64,000 nt of DNA from Steinernema hermaphroditum (lineage: Eukaryota; Nematoda; Chromadorea; Rhabditida; Steinernematidae): positions 6,758,001-6,822,000 of the forward strand of contig CM059625.1 of the NCBI GenBank assembly GCA_030435675.1. Direction: 5' to 3'. The notes under the pieces are model-generated. The model saw nothing but the letters and a program-made list of their open reading frames with translations. It made no database searches and was not told where the DNA came from. Made by a program: the position numbers and the translations under genes. Numbering within the stretch: position 1 is the first letter of the stretch; the number at the start of each line of letters is the position of its first letter. Below, in pieces: positions 22,886 through 35,687 of this stretch.

Positions 22886-25023
22886 CTATTTGTTTCTCTT
22901 GTCGATTGAAACAGGGAAACCTTGTGAAGGTTTCATAATAATCTCAGGACACGGTTTGTTGACGTCAAACGGTACTGAAGTTGTAATAGTGTAATTTCTG
23001 AGAAACCGTGACAGAACAGTTTTCTCTTCCATTAGTGCGAATTTTTGGCCTGAAAGTCACATATCACTGGAAGAGCATTCAAAGTAAAAGGCACCTATGC
23101 AATTACGTGGACCAGCGCTGAAAGGTACGTAGGCGAACGGATGCCGCGACGCCACATTCTCAGCCAAGAAGTTGTCTGGGTTGTACTTCAGAGGATTCGT
23201 GTAGACCTGAATGCGTATTCTGACGTTAGTATATTCAGCGATTGGATCTGGCACCTTAGGATTTCTGTGAATGATGATTGTGGAAATGATGACGGTGGCT
23301 CCCTTCGGTATGAGCTGTCCGTCGCATTCGAAGTCCTCGGTTACAACGCGGCTGAAATTGGGTACCGGCGGGAAAAGACGCATCGCCTCTTTGATACACA
23401 TATCCAAGTACTTCATCTTTGCTAGATCATCGTTTGTGCATTCTCGGTCGGAGTCACCTGAGATTCAACATTTATGTGTCTGTTCATTACTGGCGGGAAC
23501 ACTCACCGAAGATGGAGTCTATCTCGGCGATCGCCTTCTTCTGTGCCTCATGATTGTGCGCGAGACACCAAAGGGTCCAGCCCATTCCACTTGAGGTAGT
23601 ATCGTGGCCTGGAAATTGGCTGTCAGCTCTGCTCTTCGTCTCCACTTACCTTCGAACATGAACGTATCCACTTCTTCTCGGATATCCTCATACGTCAGTT
23701 TTCCCTCCTCTTTCACGGCCAAAAGTAGGTCCAGCAACGCCTGCTTTTGTTTACCTTCGACGGCCTCCTGCTTCTCGGTTCCGCCCATGAATTGTTCGCT
23801 GCGCTCTTTAATCACCTTAAAACACGAGCGACGTCATTGTATGGAGGAGTATGAACCATCTCTTTTACAAAATCGACCAAGAACCACCTCAACTCATTCC
23901 AAAGAACAAACAAGAAACGTCATATTTTGTAATATAAACGACTCTACATTCCCCTATTCGTAGGGATTGTAGCATGCAGGCGGCGTTTTAGATGTCTAAC
24001 AAAACTCACTCAAGCTTACCTTCCTCGTAAAGTCGGTCAGTAGCTGTAAATTATGATCATATTCACCGCCATAGCCTAGCATATACCAAATAGGTTTCAA
24101 CCACAGCCAGGGCATTCGTTCGTGAGTGAAGGCGAGCTCGTTCATCCTCTGCACAGCGTGCACGTAAGGGTGGCTGTGATTGGTCTGTGCGTCTATTTTC
24201 GTACCCATCGAAGTCTCTGCAAGATCAGATTATACCGTTCTCCTCCTCTCGCTTGTTGTTCTACCACAAATGATATCCAATGCGCATCGTTTTATGTACG
24301 GGAATATGTCGAACTGCTCTCCTGATTCTGCATGCTTTTCGAGCTGTTCGATCATAATCTGCAATATTGTAGAGCTTAAAATTTCGGCACATTTATGGAT
24401 TTGTTACCTTCGATTCACGGTCGTGTACCTTCAAAAACGAGTTCAGAATTGCGAAATGGAAAGCGGGCGTCAACAGTTTCCTCCTGGAGTGCCATTTGGC
24501 CCCAGTGCTGAAACATTTTCATACCGAGACTGTTGACGTTTCAACGAAACCTTATTAGTAGACCTGTTCCCAGCCACGGCACCAGAATGTTGTATTCCGG
24601 GCCCTTCGTGATGATGTCTCGGCTTTCAAGGACCACCTCAAAAACGTGCGTTAGTAATTCGAAAGGCGTATTCTTATATCACCTTTGCACTTTCCGGTGA
24701 GAGAATGGCGACCAGCGGAGACGTTCCGATCCAGAATCTAACAATAGTCTTTCCTTGATGAATGTAAAGAAGTGCCCATTCTTGCAGCTGGTCCGAAAAA
24801 TCTAAAATTACGTTGTTCATCTTTACTGTTAACAGTTTACGTTACCTTCGATCTTCATCTTGAACATCCAAGCTGAGCCAATAAGGGGAAATGACAGTGG
24901 ACCGCCGATCTGCTCCATCTTGTCGATCAGTCTTCTCCGCTCCTTTACCCATCTTGTAAGCGCGTTACGGTAGAAAATAAGAACAACGGTGATAGCACCA
25001 ATAATCCATAATGAGATGCCCAT
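22886..25023 (-). CDS. Cytochrome P450, CYP4-like
   Basis: Haem monooxygenase of the endoplasmic reticulum; CYP4 enzymes usually omega-hydroxylate fatty acids, but the substrate here is unknown. An N-terminal membrane anchor (MGISLWIIGAITVVLIFY) is followed by GGPLSFPLIGSAW. The I helix reads FEGHDTTSSGMGWTLWCLAH, with acceptor ccag near 23609. The K helix ExxR is in CIKEAMRLFPPVP, and the haem loop is FSAGPRNCIG. The L-helix exon GQKFALMEEKTVL leads to the end KRNK and TAG at 22886-22888. The start at 25021-25023 lies 10 bases after a splice acceptor. It is convergent with DNA2, leaving about 155 bases between stops. It seems intact; P450 subfamily membership cannot be settled by eye. Confidence 0.9.
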
Positions 25024-26251
25024 CAGAGCCGAACTGGAGTAACCGAAAAAACGTATGTGGACAGTGAAGTAAACAAGCAAACACGGAGAGAAGGACAGCA
25101 GAGCTGTGCTCTTCTGGTCGTCTGAGCAATTTGGAAATTTTGCTCGATAAACCGTAGTGAACTGTATTGTATGATAAGGCTATAACAATCACTTGAGCAC
25201 GGTTGCCTGTGACCGAACCCAGTTCAGAAAGTCGAAAACGAAAGTGAACGACTGATATCTACAGACGAGCAGCGTGGGAAACCACGTGCCCAAATTCTAA
25301 TGAATCAAGCGAATTAAACAGTTGCTTTTAGAGTTGAGGTTGCTACAGTCACAATCGGCGTATACTGATGAAAAGCAATCAGTTCCATGAAATAGAACAA
25401 TGTCCACAAAAAGCGAACGCTGCACAAAGACCAAAATGATAAGGAATTACCTTGAGAATTGACAGGGATCGCAACTGTTCGTTTAACCGCAAATACGACG
25501 ACATTTGAAGATTGATTCCGTTGTGTATTTATACCCCTTGCAAAAATTTGCATGATTCCTGTCACGAATGAGGGTTACGCCTACAAAACCGTCAAACACT
25601 TCTTCTTTAGATAACAACAAAGCTATTGCACGAAATTTATCTACAGTCGCACTCTGAAATGGGACAGAGTACAAAGGACAGTTATACCAGCGTGCACTGC
25701 ACAACGGATTTGGCTTGTACTAACTTCTAAGCGGAGATCGCCGTTACTACAAATTTTCACTCGACCGCGCTGAGCCCGTACTGCGAAAACAAGTAGAGAT
25801 TTCCTCGTCGTAATCAATAGAGAGGCTCAACAACAAATGTATAATAGCGCTACTGGAGCAGGTGGAAATGAACTAGTCTATAACATGTCTTTTTCCTCTT
25901 TATAATGAGTTGAATATGTGGTTCAAAATTCCACAGCATATAATCAACAGCGTGAAAAAAGTAGACTATATGAGCTGAAGAGGATGCTATAATGACATTC
26001 TGATTATCATAATACAGTCTCTTTTCGTTTAAGATGATCGCCATTTTTCGCCAAAATCGCCAAAACTATGTTCGTTTGAAAATCGTGTTCGTCTTTCTTA
26101 TAATTATTTTTGAACCAATCGGAGCCTGCGATTAAGAGTTCCTTTTTCGCATTGTCAACACCATTAACATTAAATAAACTTATTTTCAAGCGCTAAAGAT
26201 CAGGTACGACACAGCCATTCAGAATTTGTTCAGTCTTAAAGCTTATTGTTC
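25024..26251. other. Intergenic, AT-rich
   Basis: No gene supported. Short minus-strand frames (for example 26007-26189) show no recognisable domain. It may contain 5' sequence of the P450 gene and old repeat material. Confidence 0.4.
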
Positions 26252-26272
26252 TTATGCCGCATCAGATAAAAC
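26222..26272 (-). repeat. Copy of the FANCD2 gene end
   Basis: About 50 bases nearly repeat 27288-27338, which covers the last codons, stop and first 3' flank of FANCD2. The shared core is cagtcttaaagcttatt, followed by cttatgccg[ca]atcagataaa. It lies in the same orientation, about 1.07 kb further downstream of the gene. Confidence 0.7.
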
Positions 26273-26515
26273 GTGTCGCGTCGGAGGGTGTATGAACACG
26301 GCTTTACTGGGTGCTCGTGGCCGTCTGTGCCTTTCAAGCATCGGGATCAGACTAGCCTCTGTCTCAATTATGAACGGTTGATTAAATTGGGGAGGAGTTA
26401 GTACTGTGGTAGTGGTGAGGCTATTTATGACCGTTTGAAAGGCTACATCGTGCTCTTCTTTCCAGTCAGCGGCAATTGATCCTTCTTTGCTGGTAAGGGG
26501 ATGCAGTGCTGACAT
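26252..26515 (-). mobile_element. Fragment of a Ty3/gypsy-like reverse transcriptase-RNase H region
   Basis: The short frame carries ADWKEEHDVAFQTVINSLTT, then VLTPPQFNQPFIIETEAS. This is the typical linker and RNase H start of gypsy-type pol (W..eh..AF..lK..L...pvL..pdf..pfi.etDAS). Aspartate of the usual TDAS is replaced by Glu. No LTR, gag, protease or integrase was seen around it, and the frame degenerates after this motif. A dead scrap. Confidence 0.65.
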
Positions 26516-27316
26516 TATTCCTGAGAATTTTGCGAATTTCGAACCGCTCGTGGAACCTCCATATCACATCTCCATGGGGGGAAGGAGAAGAGGTGGTTAC
26601 TTCTCCTACCTATCCTAATCCTTCAAAGGGGCTGGTGTAGCCGAGTTACAGACTAAACGCGACTCGTTACAGAATATTTATGCGGAAAGGGGGGAGACGT
26701 CTATACACATACACACATGCTAATCACTGATCCACACAAAACTGATACTCCTTCCTCCTCCTGTTGTCGGGTTGATGCGCATGCGACTGTCCACACCCGC
26801 GTCAAATGAGACACTTTTTGACCATTCGGCACAAGTCGACGCATGCGAAAGTCTAGCTCCATCGGTAGAACGGATGACATGCACGTTTGTACGTTCGTAA
26901 ATATTCCAGCTGGACCTGCAAATCTCCAAATATTAGGCAGTTCTCGATGTCAGATGAGTGCCCTTCTTCCATTCCTTCCCTTTGGTCGATATTCAGATGA
27001 CGTTTTAATCAGTTTTTAATCAGTTGATCATTTTTGCTGAGAAAATAACGAAACACACAGAGTTTATTAGCGACGGCAAACACATTGCAATGGAAACAAT
27101 TCTAAAATTAAAATTGCATGGTGTACATTTCGGTGTTGGAGAAAGATGTGAAAGAGAAGTTGAATTTCTTGAGGATCTTCCTGCGCTTCTTCGGTCTACA
27201 GTTAACCAGTGTGAGTTCTACGACAAGTCGGGTTTTTCAGGAGGTCGGAACAGCTTTAACTTTAATATCTCTCTAGTTTAATATCTAAATTTGTGCAGTC
27301 TTAAAGCTTATTTTCC
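26516..27316. other. Spacer between the retroelement scrap and FANCD2
   Basis: Bounded by the two copies of the FANCD2 end. Holds an 85-codon plus-strand frame (27024-27281) without recognised domain. Possibly inserted or duplicated material; no gene called. Confidence 0.35.
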
Positions 27317-30300
27317 TTATGCCGAATCAGATAAAGATGGATCCTCGTCGAAGTCAAAATCTCCCTCATCCATCCTTTCGCAATTGGCATTTGGGCTAGA
27401 ATATGGCGTACTAGAAGATCTTTCGAGGTCCACCACTTCGTTTCCCTAAACGTATAAGTATTAAGCAGGAGGGTGACAATAATATTACTTACATCCATGT
27501 TACGACTCTTGAGCAAGGAAATTCTGAAAGCCTCTCCACAACCAGCGCCTCGGAATGCTGACAGCATAGATCGTATGAACATTTCATGCTGCGCTCTAAG
27601 TTCGGGCAACAGTTTCAGGAGGGTAACGTTCTTTTGCACTTTGGCGTCGACGCCTATGCACTGAAGAGCGCGATCTCCTGCTTGGATTTCTTTTAGTATC
27701 GCTCGGACGTCTTTCAGAATGACAGCTAGCTGTTCGTTACTCTCAAATAGCTTCAGAAAAGTTCCCGAAGACTGCGTAAGAATGTAGAGGAATCGACGAC
27801 CTTCTCGCAAAGCAGAGGTGAGCATACTCGTTGAGCGAACTGACTTCACGCGGATGAAGAGTGCTAACGACGAAAAGACATGAACGGCCGTCTGCCATTG
27901 CTCCAGTAGCTGTCGTACTTGTAGGAACTTCATAAACTTTGAGCTGACAGTGTCATTGAGCAATTTGAACATGAGCTTGAAGAATATTGGAAAGATGGAT
28001 CTGAAATGCGTTTATAATACCTTTCTAGATAGGCCTAATGACGTACTTGTCAAAATTAAACGAGCCATCGTTGAACGACTGTTCAAAGATAACATCTTTT
28101 GGTGCTTTTGCTAACAGCTGGTAGGACTCGCGTTCTCTATCCGGAATCAGCGCCACAACATGCTTGGCAATGAAGGCGAACATAGCTTGTAGGCGGTCAT
28201 TTTCTTGCCGGACCATGATACTGTGCCTAGAAAGGACCGTTTGTGATCAGGACTATGAAGATCATCGTACTCTAGTAAAGATCCAAGCAGCTTGCCGAAT
28301 GTTGCTTGCTTTAAATCGTTGCCAATGGAGTCATCCCACTCTTTCAGCATGCACTGCCATGCAAACGAAGCTAAATAAGAACCATAACGGTACGCATTGA
28401 ATAAACTGAATCTTACCAATGCTTACAGACTGAGCTTCGCTACGATGGAATAAACAAAGTAGTTCTAGGAGAGCACACGCGATTTTAACGTTGGGAATGT
28501 ACGGAGAAAATCTCAAAAAATATGCCACTACTTTGTATTCGTCAGTTGGCTCACTATCATCCTAAAAACAATACTTATTATTCGCTGTGAATGGAATGGG
28601 AACGAACCTCCAATCCCACGGTACCGAGGGCATCCACCATCTTCATCATCAGACGATCGCGACGCCGCTCACATTCCTCGGCGTCCTTTTGTCGCCCATG
28701 GAGTGAGACATCTTTTCTGAAATTACGTGGCCGTGATTGGCTGTGCTCGTGGATCTCCTAGTACCTCGAGAAAATTTCTTTGAACATTTCTAGACAGAGC
28801 AGAAAGGTGTCTGCCATCTCGTTGTAGTGATCAGGCCCTCCGATGGACTCATCTTCTTTCTGCTTTAGATATTCTACGCAGTTGTTCATGATGGAGGACA
28901 TGGATTTGATGAATTTGTGGATGAGCTTCCAGGCTGTACTGTTGTCGGGCACTCTGTGGAACTGATGGCCCGGGAGCCCCACTTTCGAAGGCCGCTGAAA
29001 AATGTCAGGTCCATCAGGAAGCCTGTTTAGAGCACTCACCAGCCAACTGGGCCTTCGTGCATCCTTTAGCGGCAGAAGATGGTTCAGCGTCCATCGGAAT
29101 GTACTCAGCAAGTATAGGGTCTGTTCCTTCGTGTAGCCAATCAGGTCTACCATGTCAACAATGGTGTGAATTTCGAGTGGACGGATATAGAGAGACTCAA
29201 AGTTCTCTGGAAGTGAGGTTGTCACTCGTTGTGGTACCGCCTTCGATTCGTTGGGAGAAGATTCCCGCGATTCAGTGACATCTCTCTCTGATTCATCCTC
29301 CAAATTCTGCTCATCAATCAGTTCAGTTTCCTCCTCCTCAGTCGGCTTCTTCCTTTTCAGAATGCGACTTTTTAGAGCGTTGACAGCCTTTCGATTAGAG
29401 GGCGGTGCCTTGTATGACACCGACAGTACCACGTCATCATGTTCTCCCGACCAGACTATGCTGGGCACACGGTACTTGTCAAGTTCTGAAAAAGAGTTGT
29501 TTCTCATGCCGCACGAGTAATCGAAGTTACGAGAAAAATCAAGCAGAAAAAAGTGGATTTCATCTCACCAGTGTGTTGGAAAAACAAAAAGAAACCATAC
29601 TTTTTAAATGCCGCAACAATTCTTGCTGACACTCAAACATAAGTGCAAATCGTTTCTTCAGCAACGAATCCATACTTTCCGCTGATTTTGAACATTTGGA
29701 GAAAATGTTCAAGACCTAAATATGGAGATATGCCAGAAAATGGGTCATTTACTTACTGTTCGTAGGTACAGAATTCCGAGCACCAACTGATCACAACACT
29801 CTTCTCGCTGGATGTCATCGTCTTTCACGTCGAAAGCGAGATTCGCCTCTAAATATGTGTTCTAGATTTATTCTACCGGGTAACGCACCTATCAAGAAGT
29901 GAAGTTTCGCGGTTGGATCGAAGGTGCCTCCACCTTTATGTTTGTTTTGATAAATGCACAACTGATACATAAGCTCTATGCTGGGAATGAGTTCGACTGC
30001 ACGACCGGACTTCAACAGATCTGAGATACTAATCCAAGGAGCATCCATGGTTATGAATTCGTCGTCTTCGAGGCTACAAGGGATTGACTGGGAATGCATC
30101 ATCCAACATACCAGATAGATGCTTCTCCTGCCCGATTTTTGCTGGTGAAGTCTTTTTTGAACGTTGCCACAATACAGTCCGTCCATGTCATCTGGAATAT
30201 TTCAGTAACCGAGATTGATTTACAGTGTAGAACCCACAATGTATTTCGACTTAACGAAATTATTGTTTTCGCGGAATCTGGCCGCTAAATTCCGATAAAA

Positions 30301-32831
30301 TTCTGCTCGCATGCCGGGAAATTGGTCCGTCCGCATTTGCGCTACTTTCAGGCGATCATATATACCTTTCTCTCGTTCTTCGCCGTTCATGCTTCAAAGG
30401 GATAACTATTACGTAAAGAAAAGTGACTGTCTTACTGTGTCTTAGAGCATAGGTACATTTCGAGATGTACCAGAAGTCCGAGGATACCCCACATCTTTTC
30501 CTTTATGCTGGCGGAACCGAGATATCGCTCCAGAAGAGGACCTATTTCACTTTTGTAGTCCTGTGAGCGCTCCGTAAGAAAAGAGACGTTGACGAGAACT
30601 TCGAAGACACGACGGACGTTCGTAGAACTCAACGATTCAATGTGTTTTAGAATGTCCTAAAGGATTAGATGCTTAAATGATCGCATTTAAAGGCAAATAT
30701 ACCGAAAGATTAGGCAGGTAGGGAACCAACAAACTTCCGTTGAGGCTTACAATTTTTCTAAGTGCCTTTAGAAGGGCTGCGGATTCTGAGTCGTTGGCAG
30801 AAGCTATATAGGCAACCATTTCGTTGATCACAGCCTGGAAGTGCCTTCGTAAAATTTGATACGGTACTCCACAAACCTCTCTAGACCTCTCGGATGTGAG
30901 GAAAAGATGTTCATACAGTAAAGCGCCGAACTCATTCACTGTCTCGTCCGAAGTCTTCATCAGCCATTTTGCCATACACAGAATTGCCGATTGGAACGTT
31001 TGGCAGACCTGGTAAGGAACGGATTGATTTTTGTTCAAGCTTATCTTTTTACCTCTTCCTGTTTCAGAATCGCTTTTAAAACCTCTCTAAAAGTGGTGGG
31101 ATGAGTGTTTATTTGGGTTTTAACTGGCGTCAGAACTCCAGCATCCATGTTTGGCACATTGAGGAGTGCAAACACGAGCATAATGTCGAAGAAGTTGAAT
31201 TCCTGGAAGGCGAAAGCTAAACGACTATTCGCAATGGTGCTGTCTACCTTTTGAATATCCCCGTCGGCTTCTTCCTCGTCATCCTGCGTTCCAACTACTG
31301 AGACATCTCCACTGAGGGATAAGAATTTGATGGCTGATTTGACTGCTTTATTTCCGGACATGTAGAGGATCCCTGCCATCGCTGTCAAACACTCTGTTGC
31401 GAGGGCGGTGCACGACACTGATCCCGACCTAGATTGAAAGGGTATTTTTGAACATTTCTATGCAGCATACACTCGTCTTTTAATGACGTCTTCGAACGAC
31501 ACATGTTCGCGCACTTGAGTGAGGAACTTCAGCATCCCCTTGTCATCGGCCTGGGCCCATTCCATGCAGAGCAGCACAATTCCGAAGACTGTCTCCGGTT
31601 CCATTAGTGCACTTTCTTTCAACAGTCGAGGTCGCAGCTAGAAGTTAACCTTTCTACGTGTTACTGCCTGAATGAACCCTCTCTTACCCCCTGACGCACA
31701 CGAGAAGATGCTGACATAATCTTCATAGCAGCCAAAAGTGTTTTCCTGGTACATAGCGAGTCGCGTTCAAAGCCTTTGACGAGAAGATCGCTCAAGTTGA
31801 GCAGGCAATCTTGCTGGACACCCACCTCGGGGAAACATTCTGGAATCGCCTCTATCAACTTATTGCGCACTTCTGTGTTCCACGTTTCCAGAGGACATTC
31901 GAAAACGCAGTTGAACAGCTCTCTACAGTCGTAAACGACATTAATATAACGGATATGAGCAATACAAGCGAGTGCCATCTCCTTTTCCGAGCTAAAACAA
32001 CATCCATAGATGTACATAGGTTGGAATGATCGAACAGCTTACTCAGCTCGTTGATTTAGACCCTTTTTCCTATTATTAACTTCCTCATCCGCCAAATGAC
32101 ATAGCTTGTCAATAACTAACAGAAACATAGGGATTTGTGTCGATTTCGCCAAAATTAGAGCACGCAACAAAGTGTCCTGCTCTCCGGCAGATCTGCAAGA
32201 AAACGGATAAAGCGTAGTTGTAAAGGTCTGAATCACATACGAAACGGTGCCGACGATAAACGATTTGAAGCGGTTCTCATCGCGCATCAACGAATCCCTG
32301 AGCACTGAGACGAATTCATCCACGTTGTTCGGCTGATTCTTGAAAATGAGATCAATATTCCGTACAAATTTCGAGTGGTTCATGTTTTCTCCTCCTGAAT
32401 AACTTTCATGTTACTCCAAATTAACCAGAAGTTTCCTACTTATGGCATAGAACTCGTCGTTGTTCTCATTCACCCGTTTTTCGACGCCAATTTCGAAAAG
32501 GACCTTGTCGCACTGCGATTGGATAGCCAGCGGTTCGCCTCGAACAGGGTCTATGGTGGAGCGCTTAAATCCTTGTATGGCCTGAGATTCTCGGAAACGG
32601 GCCAGTCCTTGGCGGAATTCATGTTCGTCTATGATGTCTCCTGTGTCGTCCTCGCTGTCCAGAGCTTGCAGTCCTGGGCTTCATTTTGTGACAACCACAC
32701 GATTTTTACTTACGATTACGGTTCAGAGCCACATTCTGAATCTGCGAGAAAACCGACTGCAACTGCGGAGCAGCACTGAACGCATTTCCCAGCTCTTCTG
32801 TATCGTCGAATAAATCAGAATCGTCGAGCAT
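27317..32831 (-). CDS. fcd-2: FANCD2, Fanconi anaemia DNA-crosslink repair protein
   Basis: FANCD2 pairs with FANCI, is monoubiquitinated and clamps DNA in interstrand-crosslink repair. A long all-helical protein is encoded in about twenty exons. The N end reads MLDDSDLFDDTEELGNAF. The middle includes LLKALRKIVSLNGSLLVPYL, joined at about 30656-30710 to DILKHIESLSSTNVRRVFEV (the region that carries the acceptor lysine in vertebrates). Further on are LHTIVDMVDLIGYTKEQTLY-like helices around 29100-29200. The C-terminal part has REGRRFLYILTQSSGTFLKL and LLPELRAQHEMFIRSMLSAF, typical of FANCD2. An acidic tail (EGDFDFDEDPSLSDSA) ends at TAA 27317-27319. The start ATG at 32829-32831 lies 5 bases after a splice acceptor. 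Human Lys561 does not line up (see findings). Family call is firm; some exon joins are approximate. Confidence 0.88.
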
Positions 32832-33935
32832 GTTGTCTGAAATGTTTCTTCGTGCGGATCTGTATGTAAATAGCGGATTCGCACTGTATCAGAACTGTTG
32901 TATCAGAATTGATTCACCGAATTATTCAGGTTAACATTTAACGCGATCACAGAATTGGAAGCATTGCTTGAACACCTTGTACTATTGCAAAATGTTCCTG
33001 TATGAGTTATGATAATTCCAGAAAAGAAAATTGCGCCAAATATGCTACAATAACTAAACATAGCCGTCAAAACGCTGAACAGATGGTTTCGTAATCGCCG
33101 TTTTCCCGCAAACAGCAGCTTCTCAAGTCGTGCTGAGACCCAAAGTTCTATGGAGGTAACTAGGTTAATACAAATGTGTCACTTTGGCGTTTTTACATAA
33201 CACAAATACATTTTTGCATATCCAGAAACTAGTTGCATTTGTCCGAGATTCTATCAATACATCATTTTCAAACCTTTTTAGGGCGGTCGACACATTGGAC
33301 AGCATTTAGGAAAGCGAGATGATAAATGATAAATGTCTTTGTGTTTAAGTTATAAAAAGATCAAATGTGTTACTGATCATGAAGATCGCTTTAAATATCA
33401 CTATATTAACTGTTGAAAAGCTTGCGTACGGCGTGTGACTATTTCACATAGAGGACAAGGTTAACAAAACACCGTCTCCCATTGAAAGTCTGCTGATATG
33501 AAAAGAATCCTGCTTATGCATCTGCAATGTGCACACCGAATTGTGTAACAAGTTGTCGAAGGCAGGAGCGATTTTAGCGCTATCGAAATTCCGATCTTAG
33601 GGGCTAACTAATATCATATATTTTATGCCTGATCGCACCCCTTCAAAGTAGACCTTTTCGCAAGTGTCAGATTATTCCCGCGAGAGTAATGATATCATGA
33701 TTCGTTAATGAAGTGCTATATTTGGAATCGATAACCTCATAAATTACTTACACAGGTGTTCTCAAATTTGGAGTGTCGCCATTTCTTTTGTTTAAGCTAT
33801 CCGTCGCAGACTTGTATCTGCGACCATAGCGTGGGTTGCAATTAGACGCATCCGACCATTTCACGAATTATAATATTTATTATGTTAACATTATTATTAG
33901 CTCTATGTTTACTAGCACAACAACGCTGCTCATGC
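32832..33935. other. Intergenic, AT-rich
   Basis: Upstream flank of FANCD2 and downstream flank of the five-pass membrane protein. A small run of ataaatgat repeats lies near 33318-33335. No gene seen. Confidence 0.5.
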
Positions 33936-35687
33936 TCATTTCATGGGGAGGACGGGAAGAGGTGGAAAACAGTCCTTGTTACATTGGAACATTCTCAGGG
34001 TACTGTACGGGTCTTCGGGATTCCAGTAGTAAATGGAGTCGACTTGCATGTAGAACTTCGAGAGCGAGTTCATGATGAACATGAGAAGGAAGGAAGAAGC
34101 GGCCAAAATCGTCGTCAGTAAGCAGATGACCTGAATGTGCAGGCGATTCCATTGGGTTCAATCAGAGCTACGTACCTCAAAAGGCTCCGCAATGGAAACA
34201 CAGAGTGCCTGGTTCGCGAGTTTGCGGTCCTCTTCGATGTCCGCAAGAACCTCCGTAATCATCGTAATGTCCGCGTCGCTCACATTGCGCGCATTCAGGA
34301 ATTGTTCGATGTTGTCATTTTGCATCTAATCGTTTTGTTACAAAAGGCCATCCTGTATAACCTGGGACATACTCTCATTTGGAAGTCCTGACAAGTGTTC
34401 TGGGTGGCGTGGGCGTAGAGAAATGAGGCGGACGCGAACATGAGAAGAGCCGAGAGAATGAAGAGAGTGCTTCCCGAACATACTGCGAGAATGTTGTGCA
34501 TGACGTTGGAGGTGGTCGACCGGTCCATCGGATGGCGACTGTTCTTGTAGCAGATGGTACCGACTACGGTAGCATAAGCGGCAAAAACCAGAATGACGGG
34601 GTTCATAAGGATAACATATCGGACGACGTTGTCGAAAATCCATTCCATGTTGTAGAGGGGGTTCTTCGCATAGCTAATGTCTCTGATATCGTTGAGCTAA
34701 AGAGAGCGCTGTGGTAGTGCGTGGTTCTCTTTCTTTATGCGTCTTTTAACCTCTGGTTCCTTCAGGGGCTCATGTGCCTTTCATATTTTTCATTCTTTCA
34801 CAGGGCACATAATGGAGTAAAATAATAAGTCCCGATTCCAATTTTAGAGTTTTTGAAAAAATTAGTTTCCAGGTCGGCGGCGGGCGCCTTTCGCAGACAG
34901 TCTAAATGACCTACGAGTTTCAGTGCAACGTCGGCGACGCCTTGGGTTTCGTGTGCAAGCGCTGAGTCCGATTCGAATTCCGTCTGATGAGTGGATCCCT
35001 TCTGGATGAATGCCACGTAGATGTAGATTACTGTAGCGGCCGCAGCGACCACCCATAAGAAGTAAAACAAGAAGAGAAGGACGACATAGAGCGAAGTGCT
35101 TGTTGGGTGTTGCTGGAAGGGTGGTATTACGGTAGGAAGGGTGACGAAAGTCTTCTGGTTGTGTTCTTTTCACAATGGCAGTTCAAAACGGTCACATCAA
35201 ACAAAAAGATTAGGCTGAAGTTTAAAAATGTCTTTTAGGATTAGACGGAGGTGTTCGATGCTTAAGAACAAAAAATGGATATTTTCGAAGGGTGGCCTTG
35301 CCGACGAAAATAAGTACCTGATAACGTTTCGGCTTGCATTTGTCGCATCCAAATCGAAAAAGAACGTAAATGAAGTTGAAAACGAAGGAAAAAACCAATG
35401 CCAAAGTGGATAGGAAAACGACGATAAAGAGGACAGGTTGACTTTCCAAGTAGGTTCCGAGAAGATCAGTGAAGAAGAGCGATTGCTGAAAATGTTCGGT
35501 GAGGCTTCGTATGACGCAAGAATCAAAGCTACAGTTCACCGACTTCGTAGACGACCAATTAAAAAAAACTCTTAAAAATTACATTTTTGTGAAAGAGTTT
35601 CCACATATCGTCAATCGTGAAGGGACTGAGTGGCTGTGAGGTATACGATATCAGTTCTGCGATGCATGTCGCAATCGCTTGGAACAT
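33936..35687 (-). CDS. Five-pass membrane protein of tweety/prominin-like topology
   Basis: The minus-strand exons give five hydrophobic helices: PVLFIVVFLSTLALVFSFVF (about 35400) followed by FGCDKCKPKRYQ; LYVVLLLFLFYFLWVVAAAA (about 35070); ILMNPVILVFAAYATVVGTI (about 34600); GSTLFILSALLMFASASFLY; and VICLLTTILAASS (about 34115). The layout is 1+1 loop, a long extracellular segment, then a hairpin and a final helix, as in tweety (Cl- channel) and prominin families. No short motif decides between them. The join CQDFQMR/MQNDNIEQFL uses a good 47-base intron. The end is unclear. The fifth-helix frame stops at 34070-34072, whereas a neighbouring frame (FLLMFIMNSLSKFYM...YYWNPEDPYS) continues to a stop at 33936-33938. 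Start ATG 35685-35687 has a good context (ccaccATG). Confidence 0.6.

Noticed and set aside
33936..35687. Firm prominin or tweety assignment
   Set aside because: Topology fits both, but the large extracellular loops and diagnostic motifs of either family could not be identified.
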